Positions 20,318 through 29,788 of a DNA stretch of 64,000 bases are shown here, one piece after another (positions within the stretch are counted from its first letter, which is position 1; each line of letters begins with the position of its first letter). The DNA is from Aromatoleum toluvorans (lineage in GTDB: Bacteria; Pseudomonadota; Gammaproteobacteria; Burkholderiales; Rhodocyclaceae): contig NZ_WTVN01000026.1 in the NCBI RefSeq assembly GCF_012910905.1, positions 1 through 64,000 on the forward strand. The letters run 5' to 3'. The notes below the pieces were generated by a model. That model was given only the letters and a program-made list of their open reading frames with translations. It had not been told where the DNA came from and ran no database searches. A program made the translations under genes and the position numbers.

Positions 20318-20929
20318 ATGACAAGCAACAGTGGCAACGACAAACAACAAGGGCAGGGCGGACTGTGGGCGTTCCTGCGCCGACCGAGCGCGAAGTTCTC
20401 GCTCGGCGGGTTGCTGGTGATGGGGGTGGTTGGCGGCGTGATCCTGTGGGGTGGTTTCAATACCGTTCTGGAAGCGACCAACACCGAGCAGTTCTGCATT
20501 TCGTGTCACGAAATGGAGAACAACGTCTATCAGGAGTACAAGAAGACCATCCACTACTCCAATCGCACCGGTGTGCGAGCGACCTGTCCCGACTGCCACG
20601 TGCCGAAGGACTGGACGCACAAGATGATCCGCAAGGTGCAGGCGTCGAAGGAAATCTGGGGCAAGCTGACCGGCAGCATCGACACGCGCGAGAAATTTGC
20701 CGAAAAGCGCCTGCAACTCGCCCGCAGCGAATGGAAGCGCATGAAGGCGGCGGATTCCCGCGAATGCCGCAACTGCCACAGCCTCGAGAGCATGAACTCG
20801 GAGGTGCAGAAGCAGCGGGCACGCAAGCAGCACGAGATGGCGCGTGAAGACAACATGACCTGCATCGACTGCCACAAGGGCATCGCGCATCAGAAACCCG
20901 AAGGTATGACCGAGGAGGACGAGGGGTGA
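20318..20929 (+). CDS. nirT: NapC/NirT-type tetraheme cytochrome c
   Basis: NirT passes electrons from quinol across the membrane to periplasmic acceptors such as NirS. The protein has a short cytoplasmic N-terminus, one membrane anchor (about 25-45) and four CxxCH heme sites (CISCH, CPDCH, CRNCH, CIDCH) in a periplasmic domain. The start at 20318 is preferred because AAGGA lies eight bases upstream (203 residues). An in-frame ATG at 20309 directly abuts that AAGG and would add three residues. nirS-nirT-nirB is the P. stutzeri order. Confidence 0.9.
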   Translation: MTSNSGNDKQQGQGGLWAFLRRPSAKFSLGGLLVMGVVGGVILWGGFNTVLEATNTEQFCISCHEMENNVYQEYKKTIHYSNRTGVRATCPDCHVPKDWTHKMIRKVQASKEIWGKLTGSIDTREKFAEKRLQLARSEWKRMKAADSRECRNCHSLESMNSEVQKQRARKQHEMAREDNMTCIDCHKGIAHQKPEGMTEEDEG

Positions 20930-20976
20930 CCCCCGCGGGGTTCCCTTTCCGACTCAGCGACAGTGAGGAATCAACG

Positions 20977-21849
20977 ATGAAGAGAACGATTATTGCCGGG
21001 GCAGCGGGCGCAGTGCTCGCCTTCGGATCCGCTGCGGTGATGGCGGCGGCGCCCGACTGGAGCAAGGTTCCCGCCAAGGACGTCACGGTGTTCCAACCGG
21101 GCGTGTCCCCGGTGGAATGGATCATGAAGGGCACCGAACACGGGGGGGCCCGCGGGTTGAAGAAAGGCGAAACCTGCGCCGACTGCCACCACTCCGAGAC
21201 CGCCGACATGGGCAAGAAGATGGCGAGCGGGCAGAAGATCGAGCCGACGCCGGTCGCCGGCAAGGCCGCGTCGATCCCCGTGAAGGTGCAGGCCGCGCAT
21301 GACGGCGAGAACCTGTATGTCCGCTTCACCTGGGCTCAGCCCAAGGCGTCCGGTGCGCCGAAGATGGACGACAAGAACCCGGTGAAGATCGCGTTCATGC
21401 TCGAATCGGGAGGCAAGGTCGAGATGGCCGACCAGGCCGGCTGCTGGGCGACCTGTCACGGCGATTCGCGCACCATGCCGGGCGCGGCCGAAACCAAGCT
21501 GAAATACGTCAAGGGCGGCTCGCTCGCCGAGGGCAAGTTCTACGACCTGCACCAGTGGCGCAGCGGGGAGAAGAAAGCCTTCGACGGCTATGTCGCCGAC
21601 AAGCGCGTCATGGAAGGCGGCAAGGCCCTGACCGGCGCCGAGGGCAAGCTCGATGGCGGGAACTGGACGGTGGTGTTCACGCGCAAGTTCGCCGGCAGTG
21701 AGGGCGACGTGAAGCTGGAGGCCGGCAAGGTGTACAACTTCGGCTTTGCGATCCATGATGACAACGCGGCGGGGCGGTTCCACCAGGTCTCGCTCGGCTA
21801 CAAGCTTGGCATCGACACGAAGGCGGACATCGTCGCCACGAAGCAGTAA
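20977..21849 (+). CDS. nirB: NirB-like cytochrome c-552 (ethylbenzene dehydrogenase-type heme domain)
   Basis: The 290-residue precursor has a Sec signal (about 1-24), one classical heme site CADCH (67-71) and a second cysteine pair CWATCH (156-161) spaced CX3CH. The C-terminal half resembles the EB_dh heme-binding domain. By position after nirT it corresponds to the cytochrome c-552 (NirB) of the P. stutzeri nirSTB operon, an electron carrier of unsettled role. The start is ATG 20977 with GAGGAA upstream. An earlier in-frame start overlapping nirT gives no signal peptide and was rejected. Confidence 0.8.
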   Translation: MKRTIIAGAAGAVLAFGSAAVMAAAPDWSKVPAKDVTVFQPGVSPVEWIMKGTEHGGARGLKKGETCADCHHSETADMGKKMASGQKIEPTPVAGKAASIPVKVQAAHDGENLYVRFTWAQPKASGAPKMDDKNPVKIAFMLESGGKVEMADQAGCWATCHGDSRTMPGAAETKLKYVKGGSLAEGKFYDLHQWRSGEKKAFDGYVADKRVMEGGKALTGAEGKLDGGNWTVVFTRKFAGSEGDVKLEAGKVYNFGFAIHDDNAAGRFHQVSLGYKLGIDTKADIVATKQ

Positions 21850-21869
21850 TTTCCGTCGTCGTACCCTGT

Positions 21870-21912
21870 GCCGGCACGACCGGCCTCCCGCGTGGAGGCC
21901 GCTCGTGCCGGC
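21870..21912 (+). terminator. long GC-rich hairpin after nirB
   Basis: Two 19-base arms (21870-21888 and 21894-21912) pair with a single mismatch around a 5-base loop and are followed by GCGTTTT. This is a probable terminator or attenuator between nirB and the cupredoxin gene. Confidence 0.75.
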
Positions 21913-21943
21913 GCGTTTTCCAGTCGCGAACGGAGATGTGTCC

Positions 21944-22270
21944 ATGCGTGCGCTACATGCCCTCGCCGTCGCCGCAACCGGTCTCGTCCTCCTGCACGGA
22001 GGCGCCGCGCTTGCGGCCGATCACGAGATCGCCGTCGCCGAGTACAAGTTCCATCCCGCAGAGCTGCGTGTCGCGAAGGGCGACAAGGTCACCTGGATCA
22101 ACCGTGAAAAGCGCACCAGCCATTCCGTGCTGTTCGACGCGGGCGGCGAGGAGTCCGCGCGTTTCTTTCCCGGCGAGACCTGGTCGCGCACGTTTTCCGA
22201 AGGGGGGCGCTTCGAGTATCACTGCGGACCGCACCCGGAAATGAAGGGCGTTGTCATCGTCGGCGACTGA
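21944..22270 (+). CDS. amicyanin-like type 1 copper protein
   Basis: The 108-residue protein has a Sec signal (about 1-25) and a cupredoxin domain. The copper ligands are His60 and the loop CGPHPEM with Cys94, His97 and Met100. That loop spacing (C-x2-H-x2-M) is the one found in amicyanin. The ATG at 21944 has GGAG eight bases upstream. Lying between nirB and nirJ, it is a candidate periplasmic electron donor to NirS, since no nirM (cytochrome c551) is present in the cluster. The function is inferred from context. Confidence 0.8.
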   Translation: MRALHALAVAATGLVLLHGGAALAADHEIAVAEYKFHPAELRVAKGDKVTWINREKRTSHSVLFDAGGEESARFFPGETWSRTFSEGGRFEYHCGPHPEMKGVVIVGD

Positions 22271-22303
22271 ATCTGGCCGCTCGTCCGTCCCTTCCGTGCT
22301 CCC

Positions 22304-22317
22304 TTGATGTGCGTCAT
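22304..22317 (+). promoter_or_regulatory. candidate Fnr/Dnr box upstream of nirJ
   Basis: TTGATGTGCGTCAT has a perfect TTGAT left half and a 3/5 right half, 53 bases before the nirJ ATG. It suggests a separate anaerobic/NO-responsive promoter for nirJ-nirN. Confidence 0.5.
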
Positions 22318-22370
22318 TTATCCGTACTCGCAGGCGGGTTGTAATTGCGTGGGCATCCTCGGAGATTTCC

Positions 22371-23576
22371 ATGTTCCGCATCTCGCAATTCATTCGCGAA
22401 CTCGACCGGCCCACGGCGATCGCACCGCACCGCAACCCGCCCGGGCCGGTCGTCATCTGGAATCTGATTCGCCGCTGCAATCTCACCTGCAAGCATTGCT
22501 ACTCGATCTCGGCCGACAAGGATTTCCCCGGCGAGCTTTCGACCGCCGACGTGTTCCGGGTCATGGACGACCTCAAGGCCTTCCGCGTGCCGGTGCTGAT
22601 CCTCTCGGGCGGCGAACCGCTGCTGCGACCCGACATCTACGAGATCGGCCGGCGCGCGAAGGAGATGGGCTTCTACGTCGGGCTCTCCAGTAACGGCACC
22701 CTGATCGACGAGCACAATATCGGCGCGATTGCCGACACCGGTTTCGACTACGTCGGCGTCAGCCTCGACGGCATCGGCGCCACGCACGACAAGTTCCGCC
22801 GCCTCGACGGCGCCTTCGCGGCCTCGATGACCGGCATCCGCCTGTGCCGCGCGCGCGGCATCAAGGTCGGCGTGCGCTACACGATGACCGAGGACAACGC
22901 CCACGACCTGCCCGCGCTGCTGCGCCTCGTCGAGGACGAAGGCATCGACAAGTTCTACTTCTCGCACCTCAACTACGCAGGCCGGGGCAACAAGCACCGC
23001 GCCGACGACGCGCGTCACCAGACCACGCGCGACGCGATGGACCTGCTCTTCGAAACCTGTCTCGACCTGCACCGCCGCGGCATCGACAAGGACTTCGTCA
23101 CCGGCAACAACGACTCGGACGGCGTCTACCTGCTGCACTGGGTGGAACGGCGCTTCCCGGAGTATGCCGAACACATCCGCGGCAAGCTCGTGCAGTGGGG
23201 CGGCAACGCCAGCGGCGTCAATGTCGCGAATATCGACAACCTGGGCGTCGTGCATCCCGACACGATGTGGTGGCACGTGCCGCTCGGCAATGTGCGCGAA
23301 CGGCCGTTCTCCGAAATCTGGAGCGATCTCTCGAATCCCCTGATGGCCGGCCTCAAGCGGCATCCGCGCCTGCTCTCGGGGCGCTGCGGCGCGTGCCGCC
23401 ATCTCGACATCTGCAATGGCAGCTCGCGGGTGCGCGCACAGCAGATCACCGGCGACCCGTGGGCCGAGGACCCGGGCTGCTACCTCTCCGATGACGAGAT
23501 CGGTGTGGAGGCCGGGGCGGTACCCGGCGCACGCGTGGTCACCACCCCCTTCGTCCCGCTTCGGCGCAGCGCCTGA
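22371..23576 (+). CDS. nirJ: heme d1 biosynthesis radical SAM protein NirJ
   Basis: NirJ removes two propionate side chains from didecarboxysiroheme in d1 heme synthesis. The 401 residues contain the radical SAM cluster motif CNLTCKHC (Cys36, Cys40, Cys43), the SAM-binding SGGEPLLRPD, and a C-terminal SPASM-like cysteine set starting CGACRHLDICNG for an auxiliary Fe-S cluster. It is cytoplasmic. nirN follows after 12 bases. Length and motifs agree with NirJ of other denitrifiers. Confidence 0.94.
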   Translation: MFRISQFIRELDRPTAIAPHRNPPGPVVIWNLIRRCNLTCKHCYSISADKDFPGELSTADVFRVMDDLKAFRVPVLILSGGEPLLRPDIYEIGRRAKEMGFYVGLSSNGTLIDEHNIGAIADTGFDYVGVSLDGIGATHDKFRRLDGAFAASMTGIRLCRARGIKVGVRYTMTEDNAHDLPALLRLVEDEGIDKFYFSHLNYAGRGNKHRADDARHQTTRDAMDLLFETCLDLHRRGIDKDFVTGNNDSDGVYLLHWVERRFPEYAEHIRGKLVQWGGNASGVNVANIDNLGVVHPDTMWWHVPLGNVRERPFSEIWSDLSNPLMAGLKRHPRLLSGRCGACRHLDICNGSSRVRAQQITGDPWAEDPGCYLSDDEIGVEAGAVPGARVVTTPFVPLRRSA

Positions 23577-23588
23577 TCCGAGGAACTC

Positions 23589-25181
23589 ATGCCATCCACG
23601 CAAATCCGGCGCTCGCCCGCAAAGCGCGTGCTCGCCTTCTCGGGGCTCCTCGCGGGCGCAGCGCTCGCCTTTCACATGACGGAAGCGCAGGCGGCCGACG
23701 CGCCCGCGGCCCTCTATCGCCAGCACTGCGCCACCTGCCACGGCCCCGACCGCCTCGGGGCGACCGGCCCGGCGCTGCTGCCGGAAAACCTCGCGCGCCT
23801 GCGCAAGGACGAAGCCGTCGCGGTCGTGCGCGACGGCCGCACCGCAACCCAGATGCCGCCCTTCGCCGCCGCGCTCGCCGAGTCCGACATCGCGGCGCTC
23901 GTGTCGTGGATCTTCACGCCGGTCGTGCCCGCCCCGAGCTGGAGCGAAGCCGACATCCGTGCTTCGCGCATCGCCCATGTCGATCCCGCGGCTCTGCCCG
24001 CGAAGCCGGTGTTCGACGCCGATCCGATGAACCTCTTCCTAGTCGTTGAAACGGGGGATCATCATGTCTCCGTGCTCGACGGCGACAAGCTCGAGCGCAT
24101 CCACCGTTTCCAGAGCCGTCACGCCCTGCATGGCGGCCCCAAGTTCACCGCCGACGGCCGCTATGTCTTCTTCGCGTCGCGTGACGGCTGGATCACCAAG
24201 TATGACCTGTGGAACTTCAAGGTCGTCACGGAGATCCGCGCCGGCATCAACACGCGCAACGTCGCCGTTTCGCCCGACGGCAAGCATGTGGCCGTCGCGA
24301 ACTACCTGCCGCACACACTCGTGCTGCTCGATGGCGAGCTCAACCTGCTCAAGTCGATTCCGGTCACCGACCGAGACGGCAAGGGGAGTTCGCGCGTGTC
24401 GGCGGTGTACGAGGCGACGCCGCGCAACAGCTTCGTCGCGGCGTTGAAGGACGTGCCGGAACTGTGGGAGATCAGCTATGACCCGTCGGCCGAGGAAATC
24501 CCGACCGGGCTCGTGCATGACTATCAGTACCGCGAAGGCGCATTCGTCCGCGGCTACCTCAACCCCCGTCGCACACCGCTGACCGACCCGCTCGACGACT
24601 TCTTCTTCACCCAGGACTACTCGACCGTCCTCGGTGCGTCGCGCGAAGGGGCCGGCCAGGTCGTCAATCTCGACGCGCGGCGCAAGATCGCGAGCCTTGC
24701 GCTGGACGGCATGCCGCACCTCGGGTCCGGCATCACGTGGGACTGGCGGGGGCGACGCGTCATGGCGAGCACCAACCTCAAGGCCGCGGAAGTCACGGTC
24801 ATCGACCTCAAGGACTGGAGCGTCGTCAAGCGCATCCCCACGCGAGGTCCCGGCTTCTTCCTGCGCAGCCACGAGAACAGCCGCTACGCCTTCGTAGACT
24901 CGATGATGAGCCGCGAGGCGAAGAACACGCTGCAGGTCATCGACAAGAACACCCTCGAGATCGTCAGGGAGCTCAAGGCCGCGCCCGGGCAGACCCTTGC
25001 GCATATCGAATTTACCCGCGACGGCCGCTACGCGCTCGCGAGCCTGTGGGAAATGGACGGGGCCCTTATCGTTTACGACGCAAAGACGCTCGAGGAGGTC
25101 AAGCGCATCCCGATGAAGAAACCCGTCGGCAAGTACAACGTCTGGAACAAGATCACGCGTGAGGAGGGTACGAGCCACTGA
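23589..25181 (+). CDS. nirN: dihydro-heme d1 dehydrogenase NirN
   Basis: NirN is a periplasmic NirS-like cytochrome that oxidises dihydro-heme d1 to heme d1 and helps deliver it. The 530 residues have a signal peptide (about 1-36), a short c-heme domain with CATCH (47-51) and a d1-type propeller. It lacks the NirS catalytic HPEPR and LHDGGW motifs, which separates it from nitrite reductase. It ends the nir cluster; a hairpin at 25191-25216 may be its terminator. Confidence 0.92.
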   Translation: MPSTQIRRSPAKRVLAFSGLLAGAALAFHMTEAQAADAPAALYRQHCATCHGPDRLGATGPALLPENLARLRKDEAVAVVRDGRTATQMPPFAAALAESDIAALVSWIFTPVVPAPSWSEADIRASRIAHVDPAALPAKPVFDADPMNLFLVVETGDHHVSVLDGDKLERIHRFQSRHALHGGPKFTADGRYVFFASRDGWITKYDLWNFKVVTEIRAGINTRNVAVSPDGKHVAVANYLPHTLVLLDGELNLLKSIPVTDRDGKGSSRVSAVYEATPRNSFVAALKDVPELWEISYDPSAEEIPTGLVHDYQYREGAFVRGYLNPRRTPLTDPLDDFFFTQDYSTVLGASREGAGQVVNLDARRKIASLALDGMPHLGSGITWDWRGRRVMASTNLKAAEVTVIDLKDWSVVKRIPTRGPGFFLRSHENSRYAFVDSMMSREAKNTLQVIDKNTLEIVRELKAAPGQTLAHIEFTRDGRYALASLWEMDGALIVYDAKTLEEVKRIPMKKPVGKYNVWNKITREEGTSH

Positions 25182-25190
25182 TCCGGACCG

Positions 25191-25216
25191 TTTCGGTGAC
25201 AGCCGAAAAGATTTTT
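25191..25216 (+). terminator. probable terminator after nirN
   Basis: TTTCGG / CCGAAA stem with a 6-base loop, followed after AGA by TTTTT. The stem is modest, so efficiency is uncertain. Confidence 0.55.
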
Positions 25217-25226
25217 CATAAAGATG

Positions 25227-25255
25227 TTGCGCACCTCGCATGCGGTGCCTATAAT
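25227..25255 (+). promoter_or_regulatory. sigma-70 promoter of tRNA-Val
   Basis: A perfect TATAAT at 25250-25255 is preceded with a 17-base spacer by TTGCGC (3/6 to the -35 consensus), 15 bases before the tRNA. Confidence 0.7.
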
Positions 25256-25270
25256 GCGCAGCTCTTAGCA

Positions 25271-25346
25271 GGCGCGTAGCTCAGCTGGTTAGAGCACCAC
25301 CTTGACATGGTGGGGGTCGTTGGTTCGAGTCCAATCGCGCCTACCA
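25271..25346 (+). tRNA. tRNA-Val (GAC)
   Basis: A 76-base cloverleaf. The acceptor stem GGCGCGT pairs with the 3' end. The anticodon stem CCACC/GGTGG holds the loop TTGACAT (anticodon GAC), a GTTCGAGTC T-arm is present, and CCA is encoded. Confidence 0.97.
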
Positions 25347-25428
25347 ACGTATGGAGCAGGAAGATGATCTTCCGAACTACCACTGAAGCCGGAAACTGAA
25401 AAGTCGGGCTCCGCTGTAGCGCTCCAGG

Positions 25429-25459
25429 AAAAAAGTGCGGCCCGTCCGCACTTTTTTTT
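25429..25459 (+). terminator. intrinsic terminator between tRNA-Val and thrS
   Basis: AAAAAAGTGCGG pairs with CCGCACTTTTTT around a CCCGT loop and is followed by a run of eight T. It ends the tRNA-Val transcript 42 bases before thrS. Confidence 0.88.
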
Positions 25460-25500
25460 CGTCCACGTTTTTCGCAATCCTTGTCCGAGGCCCCGAAATC

Positions 25501-27417
25501 ATGCCGAATATCACGCTCCCCGACGGTTCCGTACGCAGCTTCGACCATCCGGTGACCGTGCTCGAGGTTGCGGCATCGATCGGTGCCGGCCTCGCCAAGG
25601 CTTCGCTCGCGGGAAAGGTCGATGGCAGGCTCGTCGATCTCTCGCATCGCATCGAAGGCGACACATCGCTCGCGATCGTCACGGACAAGAGCGCAGAGGG
25701 TGTGGACATCATCCGCCACTCGACGGCGCACCTCCTCGCGCATGCCGTGAAGGAGCTGTTCCCGGATGCCCAGGTCACGATCGGGCCGGTCATCGAGAAC
25801 GGCTTCTACTACGACTTCGCGTACAAGCGTCCCTTCACCCCCGAGGACCTCGAGCGGATCGAGAAGCGCATGGCGGAGCTCGCCAAGCGCGAGATTCCCG
25901 TTGCGCGGGAAGTGTGGCCGCGCGACAAGGCGGTCGAGTTTTTCAAAGGGCAGGGCGAGCACTACAAGGCCGAGATCATCGCGTCGATCCCGCAGGCCGA
26001 AGACGTCTCCCTCTACCGTCAGGGCGACTTCATCGACCTGTGTCGCGGCCCTCACGTCCCCTCGACGGGCAAGCTCAAGGTCTTCAAGCTGACCAAGCTC
26101 GCCGGTGCCTACTGGCGCGGCGACTCGAAGAACGAGATGCTGCAGCGCGTCTATGGCACGGCCTGGGCGAAGAAGGAAGACCTCGACAGCTACCTGCACA
26201 TGCTCGAGGAAGCCGAGAAGCGCGACCATCGCAAGCTCGGCCGCCTGCTCGATCTCTTCCATCTGCAGGAAGAGGCGCCGGGCATGGTGTTCTGGCACTC
26301 GAAGGGCTGGACGCTGTGGCAGCAGGTCGAGCAGTACATGCGCCGCACGATCCTCGAAAACGGCTACCAGGAAGTGAAGACGCCGCAGATCGTCGATCGC
26401 TCGTTGTGGGAGAAGTCCGGCCACTGGGGCATGTACTCCGACCTGATGTTCACGACGCAGTCGGAAAAGCACGACTACGCCGTCAAGCCGATGAATTGCC
26501 CGTGCCACATCCAGATCTTCAACCAGGGGCTGAAGAGCTACCGCGACCTGCCATTGCGCATGGCGGAATTCGGCTCCTGCCACCGCAACGAGCCCTCGGG
26601 TTCGTTGCACGGCATCATGCGCGTGCGCAACTTCGTGCAGGACGACGCGCACATCTTCTGCGCCGATGACCAGGTGCAGACCGAGGCGGCCGTCTTCATC
26701 GAACTGCTGCAGAAGGTGTATGCCGACTTCGGCTTCACCGAGATCCTGATCAAGCTCTCCACGCGCCCCGACAAGCGCGTCGGTACCGACGAGCAGTGGG
26801 AGGCCGCCGAAGCGGCGCTCGCCGCGGCGCTCGATGCGCAGGGGCTTGCGTACGACCTGCAGCCGGGCGAAGGGGCCTTCTATGGTCCCAAGATCGAGTT
26901 CTCGCTCAAGGACTGCCTCAACCGTGTGTGGCAGTGCGGAACGCTGCAGCTCGATTTCAACCTGCCGGTGCGTCTCGGTGCGGAATATGTGGCCGAGGAC
27001 AACACGAAGAAGTACCCCGTGATGCTGCATCGCGCGATCCTCGGTTCGCTCGAACGCTTCATCGGCATCCTCATCGAGCACTTCGCCGGCGCGCTGCCGC
27101 TGTGGCTCGCGCCGGTCCAGGCGGTCGTGCTGAACATCTCGGAAGGGCAGTCGGAGTATGCGACGGAAGTCACGAAACGCTTGAAGCTGGCGGGTTTCCG
27201 GGTCGAGGCGGATTTGCGTAACGAAAAGATTACCTATAAAATCCGCGAACATAGCGTACACAAGCTGCCCTACCAGATCGTTATCGGCGAGAAGGAAAAG
27301 GCGGCAGGGCTCGTTGCCGTGCGCGCCCGAGGGGGCCAGGATCTTGGCCAGATGACCTTCGATACCCTGATCGAGCGTTGGCAGCGCGAAGTTCAAGCGC
27401 GGTCGGCCTCGATCTGA
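25501..27417 (+). CDS. thrS: threonyl-tRNA synthetase
   Basis: ThrRS charges tRNA-Thr. The 638 residues show the N-terminal TGS domain (about 1-61), the editing domain with [16 protein letters not shown], and the class II catalytic core with MNCPCH (zinc ligand Cys) and [19 protein letters not shown]. The C-terminal anticodon-binding domain is also present. The ATG at 25501 matches the family start; the open frame upstream runs through the terminator. It heads the thrS-infC-rpmI-rplT-pheST block. Confidence 0.97.
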   Translation: MPNITLPDGSVRSFDHPVTVLEVAASIGAGLAKASLAGKVDGRLVDLSHRIEGDTSLAIVTDKSAEGVDIIRHSTAHLLAHAVKELFPDAQVTIGPVIENGFYYDFAYKRPFTPEDLERIEKRMAELAKREIPVAREVWPRDKAVEFFKGQGEHYKAEIIASIPQAEDVSLYRQGDFIDLCRGPHVPSTGKLKVFKLTKLAGAYWRGDSKNEMLQRVYGTAWAKKEDLDSYLHMLEEAEKRDHRKLGRLLDLFHLQEEAPGMVFWHSKGWTLWQQVEQYMRRTILENGYQEVKTPQIVDRSLWEKSGHWGMYSDLMFTTQSEKHDYAVKPMNCPCHIQIFNQGLKSYRDLPLRMAEFGSCHRNEPSGSLHGIMRVRNFVQDDAHIFCADDQVQTEAAVFIELLQKVYADFGFTEILIKLSTRPDKRVGTDEQWEAAEAALAAALDAQGLAYDLQPGEGAFYGPKIEFSLKDCLNRVWQCGTLQLDFNLPVRLGAEYVAEDNTKKYPVMLHRAILGSLERFIGILIEHFAGALPLWLAPVQAVVLNISEGQSEYATEVTKRLKLAGFRVEADLRNEKITYKIREHSVHKLPYQIVIGEKEKAAGLVAVRARGGQDLGQMTFDTLIERWQREVQARSASI

Positions 27418-27445
27418 TTTTTTGGCATTCGTGGAGAACTGAACC

Positions 27446-27970
27446 ATCGCTCAAGAAAAAAAGCAGCGCGTCAATGAGGAGATCAGCGCGCCCGAAGTTC
27501 GTCTGCTCGGTGAAGACGGCGAACCGATCGGTATTGTGTCCCTGAGAACGGCCCTCGAGGCGGCGGAAGAAGCCGGGCTGGATCTTGTCGAAATCGCGCC
27601 GATGGCGCAGCCCCCGGTCTGCCGGGTGATGGACTTCGGCAAGTTCAAGTATCAGGAGCAGAAGAAGGCCCACGAAGCCAAGCTCAAGCAGAAGCAGGTG
27701 CAGATCAAGGAAGTCAAGCTGCGCCCCGCGACTGACGAGAACGACTACCAGATCAAGCTGCGCAACCTCAAGCGCTTCCTTGAGGAAGGTGACAAGTGCA
27801 AGGTGACGCTGCGTTTCCGCGGTCGGGAAATGGCGCACCAGGAATTCGGTCTGCGTCAGCTCGAGCGGGTCAAGGCCGATCTGGAGGAACTGGGCCAGGT
27901 CGAGCAGATGCCCAAGATGGAAGGGCGTCAGATGGTCATGGTGATCGCGCCGATTCGCAAGAACCGCTGA
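27446..27970 (+). CDS. infC: translation initiation factor IF-3 (ATC start)
   Basis: IF-3 prevents 30S-50S association and proofreads the start codon. Reading from ATC at 27446 gives 174 residues beginning [12 protein letters not shown], followed by the N-domain ([12 protein letters not shown]), a Lys-rich linker and the C-domain ([13 protein letters not shown]). GGAG lies about ten bases upstream. A rare AUU/AUC start is the known basis of IF-3 autoregulation. The first in-frame canonical codon (27536) would delete 30 conserved residues. Confidence 0.95.
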   Translation: MAQEKKQRVNEEISAPEVRLLGEDGEPIGIVSLRTALEAAEEAGLDLVEIAPMAQPPVCRVMDFGKFKYQEQKKAHEAKLKQKQVQIKEVKLRPATDENDYQIKLRNLKRFLEEGDKCKVTLRFRGREMAHQEFGLRQLERVKADLEELGQVEQMPKMEGRQMVMVIAPIRKNR

Positions 27971-27986
27971 GCGCGACGACGAATCT

Positions 27987-28036
27987 GCCTCGCGCCCTCG
28001 GGCGGGAGGCAAACCCCGGCGGACATTGGCCGCCGG
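27987..28036 (+). promoter_or_regulatory. two-hairpin leader of rpmI-rplT
   Basis: The 142 bases between infC and rpmI hold a GC-rich hairpin (27987-28010, one mismatch) and a perfect 7-bp hairpin CCGGCGG/CCGCCGG (28016-28036) followed by AAAA. L20-dependent control of rpmI-rplT leaders is known in other bacteria; its action here is inference. Confidence 0.45.
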
Positions 28037-28112
28037 AAAACAAGTGGTGCCGGGTTGAAAACGCGCCGCATGGCGACGCTACCTGGCGTCATTCATAAAC
28101 CTGGAGTTAGCA

Positions 28113-28310
28113 ATGCCGAAGATGAAGACCAAGAGCGGAGCCGCCAAGCGGTTCAAGGTCCGCGCTAGTGGTGGGATCAAGCGGTCCCAGGCGTTCAAGC
28201 GCCACATCCTTACCAAGAAAACCACCAAGAGCAAGCGCCAGCTGCGCGGCATGACGGAAGTCCACGCCGCCGACGAGAAGCTGATCCGCGCCATGCTGCC
28301 TTACGCTTGA
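28113..28310 (+). CDS. rpmI: 50S ribosomal protein L35
   Basis: A 65-residue, Lys/Arg-rich protein beginning [20 protein letters not shown], the L35 signature. TGGAG precedes the ATG. It lies between infC and rplT in the universal order. Confidence 0.97.
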   Translation: MPKMKTKSGAAKRFKVRASGGIKRSQAFKRHILTKKTTKSKRQLRGMTEVHAADEKLIRAMLPYA

Positions 28311-28322
28311 TAGGAGACCGCC

Positions 28323-28682
28323 ATGCCCCGAGTTAAACGTGGTGTAACCGCCCGCGCGCGTCACAAGAAGGTTCTCGATCAGGCCAAGGGTTACCGCGGC
28401 CGCCGCAAGAACGTATACCGCATCGCCAAACAGGCGGTGATGAAGGCCGGTCAGTACGCCTACCGTGACCGCCGCCAGCGCAAGCGCCAGTTCCGTGCCC
28501 TGTGGATCGCCCGTATCAACGCCGCTGCGCGTGAAGTGGGCCTGACCTACAGCACCTTCATGAACGGCCTGAAGAAGGCTGCAATCGAAGTCGATCGCAA
28601 GGTGCTGGCCGACCTGGCCGTGTTCGACAAGCCCGCTTTTGCGGCGCTCGCCGACCAAGCCCGGGCCAAACTCGCTGCGTAA
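28323..28682 (+). CDS. rplT: 50S ribosomal protein L20
   Basis: A 119-residue basic protein starting [18 protein letters not shown], with the L20 body [22 protein letters not shown]20 is needed for early 50S assembly and is the usual autogenous repressor of rpmI-rplT. A strong terminator follows. Confidence 0.97.
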   Translation: MPRVKRGVTARARHKKVLDQAKGYRGRRKNVYRIAKQAVMKAGQYAYRDRRQRKRQFRALWIARINAAAREVGLTYSTFMNGLKKAAIEVDRKVLADLAVFDKPAFAALADQARAKLAA

Positions 28683-28696
28683 TCCGACGCAGCACG

Positions 28697-28726
28697 AAAA
28701 AAGGAGGCCTAGCCTCCTTTTTTTTT
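28697..28726 (+). terminator. intrinsic terminator after rplT
   Basis: AAAAAAGGAGGC and GCCTCCTTTTTT pair around a CTA loop, with a long T run. It separates rplT from pheS by partial termination or attenuation. Confidence 0.88.
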
Positions 28727-28731
28727 CCTGA

Positions 28732-29781
<1,050 letters not shown>

Positions 29782-29788
29782 TCGAATC

